From the NCBI RefSeq assembly GCF_000242635.2, contig NC_017770.1:3608669-3672668 (forward strand): a stretch of DNA of 64,000 nt, in the 5' to 3' direction. Numbering within the stretch: position 1 is the first letter of the stretch; each line of letters opens with the position of its first letter. Shown in pieces: positions 30,496 through 39,089 of the stretch. Source of the stretch: Solitalea canadensis DSM 3403. Lineage in GTDB: Bacteria; Bacteroidota; Bacteroidia; Sphingobacteriales; Sphingobacteriaceae. A model generated the notes under the pieces. The model did not search any database, had not been told where the DNA came from, and worked only from the letters and a program-made list of their open reading frames with translations. The translations under genes and the position numbers were made by a program.

Positions 30496-30569
30496 CTCCT
30501 GAGGCTGGGCTCGAACCAGCGACCCTCTGATTAACAGTCAGATGCTCTAACCGGCTGAGCTACTCAGGA
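30496..30569 (-). tRNA. tRNA-Asn (anticodon GUU)
   Basis: The minus strand folds into a full cloverleaf of 74 nt: acceptor TCCTGAG pairing with CTCAGGA plus discriminator G, D-arm GCTCAGCCGGTTAGAGC, anticodon arm TCTGACTGTTAATCAGA with GTT, and T-arm GCTGGTTCGAGCCCAGC. CCA is not encoded. It is a near-identical copy of the tRNA 59 bp upstream. Confidence 0.95.
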
Positions 30570-30628
30570 GTTTGAGAAGTGGGAGTCGTCCCTTTTTCGT
30601 ATTGCAAAGATTACTCTTTACAATAGCG

Positions 30629-30702
30629 CTCCTGAGGCTGGGCTCGAACCAGCGACCCTCTGATTAACAGTCAGATGCTCTAACCGGCTGAGCTACTCAG
30701 GA
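30629..30702 (-). tRNA. tRNA-Asn (anticodon GUU), second copy
   Basis: Same 74-nt cloverleaf and GTT anticodon as the copy at 30496-30569, with no difference seen. CCA is not encoded. It is probably cotranscribed with the other copy from a promoter above 30703; a TCCCGAA/TTCGGGA hairpin at 30722-30739 lies just upstream. Confidence 0.95.
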
Positions 30703-30896
30703 GTATTGAGTATTTTTATTATCCCGAAACTATTCGGGACCGGTAATTTTTGTTTTCAAATTTACAGCAAAAAATGATCTTTTAAACTGCATTCCCTGTA
30801 TTTTTTCGATGGCGTTCCATCGATTTGGGAGTGCAATATTCGGGATTTAAAATTAATTATGCAATCTTTGCGGTGAAAAATTTTAAAAAAAAATAA

Positions 30897-31805
30897 ATGA
30901 GCTTATTGGCAGTTGGCACGGTGGCATTCGATGCCATAGAAACCCCTTTCGGCAAAACCGACAGAATCGTCGGAGGCGCAGCAACTTACGTTTGTTTGTC
31001 GGCTTCTTACTTTACTAAAAATGTAAATTTAGTAGCCGTTGTTGGAGACGATTTCCCTCAAGAAGAAATTTCAGATTTAAACAAACATGGCATAAGTACC
31101 GAAGGCTTACAGATCAAAAACGGTGAAAAATCTTTCTTTTGGGCCGGTCGTTATCACAATGACATGAACAGTAGAGATACATTAGCTACTGAATTAAATG
31201 TACTGGCTGATTTTGATCCTGTAATTCCTGAAAGCTATCAAGATTGTCAGTACCTGATGCTGGGGAACCTTACTCCAATAATTCAGCAAACAGTAATTAA
31301 GCGTTTAAAAAATCGCCCTAAGCTAATTGTAATGGACACCATGAACTTTTGGATGGATATTGCAATGGACGATTTAAAAGAAACATTGAAGATGGTAGAC
31401 GTTCTTACCATAAACGATGCAGAGGCGCGTCAACTATCGGGTGAATTCTCATTAGTAAAAGCCGCTAAGAAAATTCATGCAATGGGGCCTAAATACCTGG
31501 TAATTAAAAAAGGTGAACACGGGGCTTTATTATTTGGAGAAGGTCAAATCTTCTCAGCTCCTGCCCTTCCTCTTGAAGATGTATTTGATCCTACCGGTGC
31601 AGGAGATACTTTTGCAGGCGGATTTATTGGCTATCTAGCAGGACAAAATTCTATAAGCTTTGAAAACATGAAGAAGGCTGTTATATATGGTTCAGCTCTT
31701 GCTTCTTTCTGTGTTGAAAAATTTGGGACAGAAAGAATTAAAAACTTATCTGAACAAGACATTAATGCCCGAGTAATAGAATTCTCTAAGTTAGTGCAGT
31801 TTTAA
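30897..31805 (+). CDS. PfkB/ribokinase family sugar or nucleoside kinase
   Basis: A 302-residue kinase. The N-terminal GGAATYVCLSASYFTKN and GDDFPQEEI form the substrate lid region, and the C-terminal DPTGAGDTFAGGFIGYLAG is the PfkB signature with the catalytic Asp. It phosphorylates a sugar or nucleoside; the substrate cannot be told, though adenosine-kinase-like members share its length. The start ATG follows an A-rich leader. A 7-bp inverted repeat TCGATGG/CCATCGA lies about 70 bp upstream and might be an operator. Confidence 0.88.
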   Translation: MSLLAVGTVAFDAIETPFGKTDRIVGGAATYVCLSASYFTKNVNLVAVVGDDFPQEEISDLNKHGISTEGLQIKNGEKSFFWAGRYHNDMNSRDTLATELNVLADFDPVIPESYQDCQYLMLGNLTPIIQQTVIKRLKNRPKLIVMDTMNFWMDIAMDDLKETLKMVDVLTINDAEARQLSGEFSLVKAAKKIHAMGPKYLVIKKGEHGALLFGEGQIFSAPALPLEDVFDPTGAGDTFAGGFIGYLAGQNSISFENMKKAVIYGSALASFCVEKFGTERIKNLSEQDINARVIEFSKLVQF

Positions 31806-31915
31806 GACACTAAACATATTGGTTATTATAGTTTTTGAGTTACTAAATTATTGAGCTCAACAACTATAATAACTGACTACGAAACATTACCTTTGAGCGC
31901 TTAATATTTATTTAA

Positions 31916-32092
31916 ATGGATACAGTTTATAACGGATTTATGGCATTGCTATCGTTTTGTGTTGTAGCAGCTATTTTATGGTATGGAATTCGTTTTTTGA
32001 AAGCTCAAACAGAATTGACTGAACTTAAAATTGACAAAATTAAAAGGGAGATAGACATCTTGGATAAAGAGAAGCATAACACTCCTTTATAA
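31916..32092 (+). CDS. Small single-pass membrane protein
   Basis: A 58-residue ORF not linked to any family I know. One transmembrane helix (FMALLSFCVVAAILWYGI) is followed by a charged amphipathic helix (ELTELKIDKIKREIDILDKE) of coiled-coil type, a common layout for small Bacteroidota membrane proteins. It starts 110 bp after the PfkB gene and overlaps the 3' end of the convergent cytochrome-b5-like gene by 6 bp. The coding call rests on its protein-like composition. Confidence 0.6.
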   Translation: MDTVYNGFMALLSFCVVAAILWYGIRFLKAQTELTELKIDKIKREIDILDKEKHNTPL

Positions 32093-32344
32093 TAGCTTTC
32101 CAACAGTTTTAAATTTCTCAAAAACCTTTTCACTGTGCGGAGCATCTTTTAACTCATCTGTTAGATCCTGTCCCGCCCAGTGTTCATAATGCTTCCCGTT
32201 TCTCCACAATTTACTTTCTGAAACATCATAAATAACACCTTTAAAAGCTACCCAAATCTGTGGTTTATCCTGCCCGTTTCGTAATGCTAACTGCCCACGG
32301 GTATATGTTTGCAATTCATCCATTGGGTCAAAAATAGCTTCCAC
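32087..32344 (-). CDS. Cytochrome b5-like heme/steroid-binding domain protein
   Basis: An 85-residue single-domain protein. TYTRGQLALRNGQDKPQIWV and FKGVIYDVSESKLWRNGKHY match the start of cytochrome b5-like domains of bacterial predicted heme/steroid-binding proteins, and HYEHWAGQDLTDELKDAPH follows with candidate His ligands. There is no signal peptide or membrane anchor. The function is probably redox or heme binding; heme ligation is not proven. An alternative start (MDELQTY) lies 21 bp in. Confidence 0.8.
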   Translation of the reverse strand: MEAIFDPMDELQTYTRGQLALRNGQDKPQIWVAFKGVIYDVSESKLWRNGKHYEHWAGQDLTDELKDAPHSEKVFEKFKTVGKLL

Positions 32345-32469
32345 ACCTGCTACTTTCTCTGTTTTTTATCATTTTTATTTTATTGGCTTAACATTAAAAC
32401 GCATTTAGCACTGTATCTTTCGGCTTAATCATTTGAAAATTATTAACTTAATACAATAATTAGTATACC

Positions 32470-33126
32470 ATGGACGAAAACAAAGCAGGCGAATTAGCCG
32501 ACAACTTAAAAAACGAAACATCTGAAGTAAAAAAGGATGTTAAGAATGCTGCCGAAAATGTCGTAAACGATGCAACCGAGAAAGCAGAGGGTATAAAGGA
32601 CGAGGCAGAAGAAACAGCAGCAGAAGCAGCTGATGCCACTAAAACAGCAACCTCTGAAGCCTCAGACACACTGGGTGAAATAAAAGAATCTGTTTCAGCA
32701 GCAACCGCAAGTGCTACTGCTTTTGCAAGCGAAAAAATCAATGATTTGAAGGAAACTTTCAGTCCGGAAAACCTTCAAGAGATGAAAGCAAAAGCAAACG
32801 AAAAAATCGATAATCTTTCTGAAGAAGCGGCAGAAACATTTGAAGAGTTAAAAGCAAATGAAATAAGCGGCGATATTAAAGAAGGTACTGCCGAAAAACT
32901 TGAGGAATTAAAAGAAACGTTCAGCAAAGAAAATATAGATGAGTTAAAGGCCAAAGCCAATGAAAAATTGAGCGATTTTAAAGAAGAAGCTGCAGAAGTT
33001 GCTGACAATCTTAAAAATAAAGCTGAAACACTCCTGAATGTTGACTTAGATAAAAAAGCCGAAGAAGCTTCTGTGGCAGCAAAGGGTTTTTGGGGCAGAG
33101 TTAAAGGTCTGTTTGGCAGCAAATAA
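32470..33126 (+). CDS. Amphipathic repeat protein, YtxH/apolipoprotein/LEA-like
   Basis: A 218-residue protein almost entirely of Ala, Glu and Lys, predicted to be a long amphipathic helix or coiled coil. A unit is repeated: LKETFSPENLQEMKAKANEK and LKETFSKENIDELKAKANEK, each followed by a DxLSEEAAE/DFKEEAAE-type stretch. The end, FWGRVKGLFGSK, could attach to a membrane. There is no signal peptide. Similar proteins are stress or desiccation related, but composition alone drives such similarity. A strong hairpin terminator follows. Confidence 0.75.
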   Translation: MDENKAGELADNLKNETSEVKKDVKNAAENVVNDATEKAEGIKDEAEETAAEAADATKTATSEASDTLGEIKESVSAATASATAFASEKINDLKETFSPENLQEMKAKANEKIDNLSEEAAETFEELKANEISGDIKEGTAEKLEELKETFSKENIDELKAKANEKLSDFKEEAAEVADNLKNKAETLLNVDLDKKAEEASVAAKGFWGRVKGLFGSK

Positions 33127-33135
33127 CTTTTAAAC

Positions 33136-33195
33136 AAAATGCTGTCTTACAGTGTTCAGGGTCAACAAAAACACTATAAGACAGCATTTTTAATT
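33136..33195 (+). terminator. Long stem terminator, probably bidirectional
   Basis: A 20-bp stem with one mismatch: arms at 33136-33155 (AAAATGCTGTCTTACAGTGT) and 33171-33190, followed by TTTTTAATTTT on the plus strand. It lies between the repeat-protein gene and the convergent sigma factor gene and can serve both. Confidence 0.85.
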
Positions 33196-33233
33196 TTAAA
33201 AACACAAAACTACATTAACTATCTCTCAAGAGA

Positions 33234-33770
33234 TTAATCTTCGTAAACAACTTTACCCGGACGACCAGCCGAATAATCTTTAAGTTGATTTTTAAGCAGC
33301 TTACGGGCAACGTGAATGCGGGTTTTTACTGTACCAATCGGAATATTCAAGTCCTCTGCAATCTCATGATATTTATAACCTTCAAAATACATAGTGAACG
33401 GTTTATAATATTCTTCAGAGAGATTGTCTAATGCTTTATTAACATCTTCCAGAATAAATTTCCCTTCGGCATTATTGCTGGTTGCACTATATAATAAACT
33501 TGAAGAAAGGATTTCATCCGATTGAGTAACCACGTTATTTACTTTTACCAATCTGCGATAGTTATTGATAAAAGTATTTTTCATAATGGTATACAACCAT
33601 CCTTTAAGATTTGTGCCTTCCTTAAACTTATTATAATAGGTGATTGCTTTTAAAAGTGTATCCTGAACAAGGTCATTTGCATCTTCAGAATCCTTTGTAA
33701 AATGCAACGCATATAGTTTTAATGACGAAGCCTGGCGTAGGACTAAGGTATTGAATTCAATGCGAGTCAT
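33234..33770 (-). CDS. ECF-type RNA polymerase sigma factor
   Basis: A 178-residue sigma-70-family protein. Region 2 is TKDSEDANDLVQDTLLKAIT, followed by NLKGWLYTIMKNTFINNYRR (regions 2.3-2.4), and region 4 is YHEIAEDLNIPIGTVKTRIH. It lacks regions 1 and 3, so it belongs to the ECF group. No anti-sigma gene is adjacent; the next gene on this strand is more than 400 bp away (murB, ending at 34190). A Bacteroidota-type promoter can be placed just upstream. Confidence 0.92.
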   Translation of the reverse strand: MTRIEFNTLVLRQASSLKLYALHFTKDSEDANDLVQDTLLKAITYYNKFKEGTNLKGWLYTIMKNTFINNYRRLVKVNNVVTQSDEILSSSLLYSATSNNAEGKFILEDVNKALDNLSEEYYKPFTMYFEGYKYHEIAEDLNIPIGTVKTRIHVARKLLKNQLKDYSAGRPGKVVYED

Positions 33771-34149
33771 ATTGTTTAACCTTTCAATTGTTTAGTTAAA
33801 CAAAGTTACGTATCTATTTAATAAGTACAAATTTTTTGTTTAATATTTTAGTTACATAGATAAACAAAATGTTGCAACACCAATACAGCGCAGCGTATGC
33901 TCATCTTAACTAAGTGAGGTAGTTATCAAAGGCAGAAAAACTGTATAATATTTTAAAAATCAATTTTTTAACAACAAAAATGTTTAATGCTCAAGTTTAC
34001 AGATTTTGAAAGCTACAACAACAAAAACAATAAAAATAATCAAACTGCATTATGACAATAGTTAAACAAATCTATATCGACCAGTTACTTTGTTTAACTT
34101 TTAATGAAAAAAACTAATCATTACTAATAGCTACCACAAAAACACTTAA
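33771..34149. other. Intergenic region upstream of the sigma factor gene
   Basis: AT-rich 380-bp spacer containing the promoter described at 33801-33831 and several GTTTAAC/TAAAC-like short repeats close to the sigma start. No coding frame is seen. Confidence 0.45.
33801..33831 (-). promoter_or_regulatory. Bacteroidota-type sigma-ABfr promoter of the ECF sigma gene
   Basis: On the minus strand a TTTG at 33831-33828 is followed, after exactly 19 bases, by TAACTTTG at 33808-33801, matching the TTTG / TAnnTTTG consensus and spacing known in Bacteroidota. The predicted transcription start is about 25 bp before the ATG at 33770. Confidence 0.65.
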
Positions 34150-34177
34150 ACAAAATACCCGCATTTGGGCGGGTATT
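34150..34177 (-). terminator. Intrinsic terminator of murB
   Basis: Perfect 9-bp inverted repeat AATACCCGC / GCGGGTATT with a 6-nt loop; on the minus strand TTTTG follows. It lies 13 bp after the murB stop. Confidence 0.85.
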
Positions 34178-34189
34178 GTTTATATTTTA

Positions 34190-35203
34190 TTAGAAAATAT
34201 TAACCTCTCTTTCCAAGGTAACTTCAAATTTTTCTTTCACCGATTGGATAATCTCTTCCGAAAAATCAAAAATCTCTTTTCCGGTTGCTTCACCATGATT
34301 TACTAGAACCAGCGCTTGATTTTTCCATGTTCCAGTATTTCCTACAACTTTACCTTTCCACCCACATTGCTCGATTAACCAACCCGCAGCAAGTTTAACT
34401 TTACCATTGCCGGCAGGATAGTTAACTACTTCAGGATGCGATTTTTTCACTCTTTCTGCAATATCTGCACTTACAATCGGATTTTTAAAGAAGCTACCGG
34501 CATTTCCTATGGTAGACGGATCCGGGAGTTTAGAAACACGAATATGAGAAACTACCTTACTGATATCCTTTATGGATGGCTCATTTATTCCACGCACATT
34601 CAATTCAGTTTCTATTGCGCCATAAGACGTATTTAAATTCGGTTTCTGAGAGAGTTTAAGCGTTACTGACGTAACAATATATTTCCCTTTTAAACGTCCT
34701 TTAAAAACGCTTTCACGGTAGGCGAATTCACATTCTTCTTTGGTGAATTTTCTAATGGTTAATGACGAAACATCAAAAGCTTCAAGTGAATAAAACACAT
34801 CTTTAAGCTCAACTCCATAAGCACCAATATTTTGAATGGGAGATGCTCCAACCGAACCTGGAATCAAACTTAAATTCTCAATTCCCGCAAACCCCTTATC
34901 AACACAATAATTTACGAGATCATTCCATACTTCTCCGGCTCCGGCTTCAACAAAAACATGATCACCTTCAACATGAGCGCTAATCCCTTTAATGCTCATC
35001 TTAATCACCAATCCTTCAAAATCATGCGTAAATAACATATTACTCCCACCGCCAAGGAATAGCAAAGGTTGATTTACCACCTCTTTATTTAAAAAAAGAT
35101 TAATTAATTGATCAGGATGAGAGATTTCTACAAAATTGCGCGCATTAATGTCTACGCCGAAAGTGTTTAGTCTTTTTAGAGATTTATTATGATGAATTAC
35201 CAT
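34190..35203 (-). CDS. murB: UDP-N-acetylenolpyruvoylglucosamine reductase (MurB)
   Basis: A 337-residue type I MurB. The FAD-binding part holds FLGGGSNMLFTHDFEG and IPGSVGASPIQNIGAYGVE, and the catalytic region holds GNAGSFFKNPI with the conserved Ser, followed by AAGWLIEQCGWKG. It reduces UDP-GlcNAc-enolpyruvate to UDP-MurNAc with NADPH in cytoplasmic peptidoglycan precursor synthesis. Here it is a single gene on the minus strand with its own terminator. Confidence 0.95.
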   Translation of the reverse strand: MVIHHNKSLKRLNTFGVDINARNFVEISHPDQLINLFLNKEVVNQPLLFLGGGSNMLFTHDFEGLVIKMSIKGISAHVEGDHVFVEAGAGEVWNDLVNYCVDKGFAGIENLSLIPGSVGASPIQNIGAYGVELKDVFYSLEAFDVSSLTIRKFTKEECEFAYRESVFKGRLKGKYIVTSVTLKLSQKPNLNTSYGAIETELNVRGINEPSIKDISKVVSHIRVSKLPDPSTIGNAGSFFKNPIVSADIAERVKKSHPEVVNYPAGNGKVKLAAGWLIEQCGWKGKVVGNTGTWKNQALVLVNHGEATGKEIFDFSEEIIQSVKEKFEVTLEREVNIF

Positions 35204-35353
35204 GTGTATAGCAATAAAATAGGTATGATTTATACTGTCGCGAAATTACTCTTTAGTTCCTTAAAAGCCTAACGACAACATTATCAATGTTACCGAGTTT
35301 TTTTGTAAATTATCTACTGATATACATCTATCGTTTCCTGTTACTTATTAATT

Positions 35354-36844
35354 ATGGCCAAAATTATTTTTGACATTTATCCTGCTATCAGCCATCTGAA
35401 TATGACCCTTGGTTTAGCTCAACTATATGCTAATCATGGTCATGATATAATATTTTTATGTGAGCCGGAATTTGAAGATCATGTAGTTAAGCATCGGTTC
35501 AGATTTATTTCACTTCCCAATTTCCTTTTTAGAAACCCTCCTGCTTTTAGTTTCAATGGAAAACTCCATTTATTAATCAAAAGCTTTCAATTATATAAAT
35601 CAGGAGAAAAAAGAAAAATGATTCTGGAACGCGCTAAGTTGTATGAAAAAACAATAGCATCCTTGCAGCCAGACATTGTTTTTATTGATCATCACAATAT
35701 TATTAATGTAATCATCACTCATTCACTGCGATTGAATACGGTTATTTTACATTCCAAATTATCTACCCGAAAACGGAAATATGTTCCTCCTTTAAACTCT
35801 TATTATTTACCCGAAAACTCTTGGATAGATCATCTAAAATCAGAATTCATATGGCAAAAGTTGCTAATCAAAGAATCTTTCAAGAGATTATTATTTATGA
35901 CGTTGTGTTTCAAGCAAGACTATTTCTCTATGGCCAAAATGCTTGCCTCCAACTACAACTTTCCATTTAATAAATACCTGGATACAAAACGATGTTTCGA
36001 CTACAGTTTCAATCATTTAAAAGAATTAATGCTCTCACCGCATGAATTGGATATATTTCCGGAACATTCTGCGAATGAACTCAATATTGGCCCTATACAT
36101 TTTGAAGAACGAGACAGATACCTCAAGACTCCTTACTTCGAATCGCTAATCGATGAACTTGATCAGCTTAAGGGTAATAAAGCTGTGATTCTGGCTTCAA
36201 TGGGTAGTATTTCTTCGTCAGAACCTCATCTCTGTGAGCACTTCTATAAAAACATGATTCTTGTTGCTAAAGAAATGACTGAACATTTTTTCATCATGAC
36301 AATTGCCAAAGAATTTGACATAGAGAACTATCGAAACATTGCCCCTTCTAACATGCAATTATTTCAATTTGTACCACAAATGGAATTATTAAAGCACGTT
36401 ACCTTAATGATTAATCATGGTGGACTACAAAGTATTTGCGAGTGTATTTATCAGAAGGTTCCAATGCTCAGTTACCCATTAACCAAACACTGGGATCAGC
36501 GAGGCAATAGCGCTAGAGTTGAATATCATCAGATTGGTGTACGTGGAAAAATAATGGAAGACAATCCTAAGATTATTGTGAGAAAGATCAATAAAGTGCT
36601 GGAAAATTACTCGCATTACAAGAACAATCTTTCTAAAATGAAAGAACGGATTTATAACGGACAAGGTAAAACTACTGCTCTTAATATATTAAATGATCTA
36701 TTGAAAGAAAAGCATCACTTAACCATTGTATTGTACATAACAATGCAAAAGTCGTCTCGGTTTAATCAAGACGACTTTTATCTATTATTTATCGAAGTAT
36801 TTCGGTACTTAAATATGCAATGCTCTGTTTGCAGTTGCAGCTAA
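35354..36844 (+). CDS. UGT/MGT-family glycosyltransferase
   Basis: A 496-residue GT1-type glycosyltransferase with a GT-B fold. The N-terminal YPAISHLNMTLGLAQLYANH acceptor domain and the C-terminal donor motif INHGGLQSICECIYQKVPML, with HWDQRGNSARVEYHQIGV after it, match macrolide/UDP-glycosyltransferases. The acceptor is unknown. The last 40 residues after LLKEKHHLTIVLY look unrelated: they run through a terminator hairpin and overlap the end of lpdA by 36 bp, so the original stop was probably lost. Confidence 0.85.
   Translation: MAKIIFDIYPAISHLNMTLGLAQLYANHGHDIIFLCEPEFEDHVVKHRFRFISLPNFLFRNPPAFSFNGKLHLLIKSFQLYKSGEKRKMILERAKLYEKTIASLQPDIVFIDHHNIINVIITHSLRLNTVILHSKLSTRKRKYVPPLNSYYLPENSWIDHLKSEFIWQKLLIKESFKRLLFMTLCFKQDYFSMAKMLASNYNFPFNKYLDTKRCFDYSFNHLKELMLSPHELDIFPEHSANELNIGPIHFEERDRYLKTPYFESLIDELDQLKGNKAVILASMGSISSSEPHLCEHFYKNMILVAKEMTEHFFIMTIAKEFDIENYRNIAPSNMQLFQFVPQMELLKHVTLMINHGGLQSICECIYQKVPMLSYPLTKHWDQRGNSARVEYHQIGVRGKIMEDNPKIIVRKINKVLENYSHYKNNLSKMKERIYNGQGKTTALNILNDLLKEKHHLTIVLYITMQKSSRFNQDDFYLLFIEVFRYLNMQCSVCSCS
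36747..36779 (+). terminator. Hairpin terminator inside the end of the glycosyltransferase frame
   Basis: Perfect 11-bp stem AAAAGTCGTCT / AGACGACTTTT with an 11-nt loop. It can end the glycosyltransferase transcript or, on the other strand, that of lpdA. It lies within the annotated glycosyltransferase frame. Confidence 0.8.
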
Positions 36845-38212
36845 AGCTGCTTCTTTAAACGATTCAGTATACGTTGGGTGAGCGTGACAAATACGACCGA
36901 TATCCTCTGCAGAAGCACGGAACTCCATTGCAACAACCGCCTCAGCAATCATATCGGCAACGCGAGGACCAATCATATGGACTCCTAATATCTCATCTGT
37001 TTGCGCATCAGCCAATACTTTGATTAGGCCGTCAGTATCCATACTTGCACGTGCACGACCACTTGCTTTGAACGGGAATGAGCCTGTTTTATATTTTACG
37101 CCAGATGCTTTAAGTTCTTCCTCAGTTTTACCTACAGAAGCTACTTCTGGCCACGTATAAACTACTCCAGGAATTAAGTTGTAATTCATGTGAGGTTTTT
37201 GTCCGGCAATTAATTCAGCAACAAATACACCTTCTTCTTCAGCTTTATGTGCCAGCATTGCACCACGTACTACGTCGCCAATTGCATAAACACCTTTTAC
37301 CGCAGTTTCTAAGTGATCATCAACCGTAATTTTCTTACCACGCTCTTCAACTGTTAAGCCAATATTTTCTAAGCCTAAACCTTCAGTATATGCTGAACGT
37401 CCAACAGCAACTAAACAGTAATCACCTTTAATTTCAATAGGCTCGCCTTTTGAATTCTCTGCTGCCACAGTTACTTCTTTACCTTTTACAGTAGCACCTG
37501 TTACTTTATGACTTAATAAGAATTCAAAACCAATCCCTTTTAATGAGCGTTGTAACTGTTTACCAAGCTCTTTATCCATAGTTGGGATAATACTATCCAT
37601 GTATTCAACTACAGTAACCTTTGCACCTAAACGTGCATAAACCGAACCTAACTCTAAACCAATTACTCCACCACCGATAAGCACTAAATGTTTAGGAACT
37701 TCCTGAAGATTTAAAGCTTCGGTTGAGGTAATAATACGTTTTTTATCGATTGAAATAAAAGGCAAAGTTGCTGGTTTAGAACCGGTAGCAATAATTACTT
37801 TTTCAGTTTCTATTGTTTGTTCAGAACCGTCGCCTTTAGCGATCTTAATGGTATTTTTATTCACAAATGAACCATGACCGTAGTAGGTATCAATCTTGTT
37901 TTTCTTCATCAAAAACGTAATACCGTCAGTAGTTTGTTTAACTACCTCACTTTTACGTTTAATCATTTGCTCAAGATTAACTTTTAAATTGCTAAGCTCA
38001 ATACCATGAGTTTTAAAAGTATGTTCAGCATTATGATAATGCTCTGATGAATCAAGTAATGCTTTTGAAGGAATACATCCAACATTTAAACAGGTTCCAC
38101 CAAAAGTGCTGTAACGCTCAACCATTGCCGTTTTTAAACCCAACTGAGCGCAACGAATTGCCGCAACATAACCACCCGGACCGGAACCGATTACTACTAC
38201 GTCGTATTTCAT
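36809..38212 (-). CDS. lpdA: Dihydrolipoyl dehydrogenase
   Basis: From the ATG at 38212 the protein is 467 residues, the usual family size. It has the FAD motif VVVIGSGPGGYVAA, the redox-active disulfide GGTCLNVGCIPSK (Cys41, Cys46), the NAD motif LVLIGGGVIGLELGSVYARL and the C-terminal catalytic CHAHPTYTE. It reoxidises lipoyl groups of 2-oxoacid dehydrogenases and the glycine cleavage system. The frame stays open upstream to 38422, but that extension is not family-like. No E1/E2 genes are adjacent. Confidence 0.95.
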   Translation of the reverse strand: MKYDVVVIGSGPGGYVAAIRCAQLGLKTAMVERYSTFGGTCLNVGCIPSKALLDSSEHYHNAEHTFKTHGIELSNLKVNLEQMIKRKSEVVKQTTDGITFLMKKNKIDTYYGHGSFVNKNTIKIAKGDGSEQTIETEKVIIATGSKPATLPFISIDKKRIITSTEALNLQEVPKHLVLIGGGVIGLELGSVYARLGAKVTVVEYMDSIIPTMDKELGKQLQRSLKGIGFEFLLSHKVTGATVKGKEVTVAAENSKGEPIEIKGDYCLVAVGRSAYTEGLGLENIGLTVEERGKKITVDDHLETAVKGVYAIGDVVRGAMLAHKAEEEGVFVAELIAGQKPHMNYNLIPGVVYTWPEVASVGKTEEELKASGVKYKTGSFPFKASGRARASMDTDGLIKVLADAQTDEILGVHMIGPRVADMIAEAVVAMEFRASAEDIGRICHAHPTYTESFKEAALAATANRALHI

Positions 38213-38515
38213 GTTTATTATTGATTTATTATTATGTGCTGATGATAGTGTATCAGTATTGTATGTAACACCGATTTCTTGCTCTAGGTTCTCAATTCTA
38301 TTGTATCGTTTTGGTTGCTTTAAATAACCAAAATTAAAAACCGGCGTAAAAGTAGGGATTTGATTTATAGGATAAAACCTAAAAATGGTATAATTCAACA
38401 ATTTATTCCATAAATAAATCACAGGTTAAGTTTGATTTTAAAACAAAAAAAACTTATATTCATATTAATAGGATCAGTCAATAAACCTTATTTACTTTCT
38501 CAATAACCAACCTTT
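38213..38515. other. Divergent intergenic region of lpdA and the CBS gene
   Basis: 303 bp. On the minus strand TAATTTTG at 38336-38329 matches the -7 element TAnnTTTG and could belong to the lpdA promoter, with an untranslated leader of about 110 nt; no matching TTTG at the right distance was seen. No coding frame. Confidence 0.35.
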
Positions 38516-38950
38516 ATGGGAAAAGTTAGATCTATACTCCAGCTCAAAGGCAATGCGGTTTTTACCATCAGTCCTTCTCATACTGTTTATGATGCACTCG
38601 AACTTCTGGTTGAAAAAAACATTGGGGCATTAATGGTGGTAGACAACGAGAGGTTTGTGGGTATATTCACCGAACGTGATTATGCCAGGAAAGTAATTCT
38701 AAAAGGTCGGTCTTCCAAAGAAACTCTTATTGGAGAAATAATGACCTCCACCCCTGTTTCAGTTACTATTGATGATTCAATTGAACATTGCATGAAGCTG
38801 ATGACCAATAAATTCATTAGGCATTTACCGGTGGTCGAAAATGATAAATTAGCTGGTTTGATTTCTATTGGCGACGTAGTGAAGTATATTATTGATGAAC
38901 AAAAGTTCATTATAGAAAATCTTGAACATTATATATCCGGACAGAAATAA
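38516..38950 (+). CDS. CBS-pair domain protein
   Basis: A 144-residue protein made of two tandem CBS motifs: VYDALELLVEKNIGALMVVD with VGIFTERDYARKVI, and DSIEHCMKLMTNKFIRHLPV with GLISIGDVVKYIIDEQ. CBS pairs bind adenosine nucleotides and act as energy sensors or regulators; a stand-alone protein of this size has no catalytic domain. It precedes the nuo operon on the same strand but is separated by a terminator-like hairpin. Confidence 0.9.
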   Translation: MGKVRSILQLKGNAVFTISPSHTVYDALELLVEKNIGALMVVDNERFVGIFTERDYARKVILKGRSSKETLIGEIMTSTPVSVTIDDSIEHCMKLMTNKFIRHLPVVENDKLAGLISIGDVVKYIIDEQKFIIENLEHYISGQK

Positions 38951-39028
38951 ACCTTGAGCAATCGGGCCCTGTTCATATTTATCAATTTGTTAAGACCATT
39001 TCCAGGTTCAGGCAAATTAACTTTTATT

Positions 39029-39060
39029 CCGCATCCAGATTTTAACTGATGCGGTTTTTT
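39029..39060 (+). terminator. Terminator-like hairpin immediately before nuoA
   Basis: Stem CCGCATC / GATGCGG (7 bp) with a 12-nt loop and six T after it. It ends 29 bp before the nuoA ATG, so it either terminates the CBS transcript or lies in the nuo leader. Confidence 0.75.
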
Positions 39061-39089
39061 AGAGTTCTATTCGCAAGGAGGCGAACTGC

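Noticed and set aside
30496-30702. Integrative element attached to the tRNA-Asn pair
   Set aside because: No integrase gene and no tRNA-end direct repeat were found; only an IS is adjacent.
30722-30739. Terminator upstream of the tRNA pair
   Set aside because: The TCCCGAA/TTCGGGA hairpin lacks a T run in either direction and no gene ends nearby.
32460-33137. Two long minus-strand ORFs opposite the Ala/Glu/Lys-rich protein
   Set aside because: They are Ser/Phe/Ala-rich mirror frames caused by the repetitive GAA/AAA/GCA codon usage of the plus-strand gene, with no independent coding signs.
38212-38422. N-terminal extension of dihydrolipoyl dehydrogenase
   Set aside because: The extension shows no family similarity, and the internal ATG gives the usual length directly before the FAD motif.
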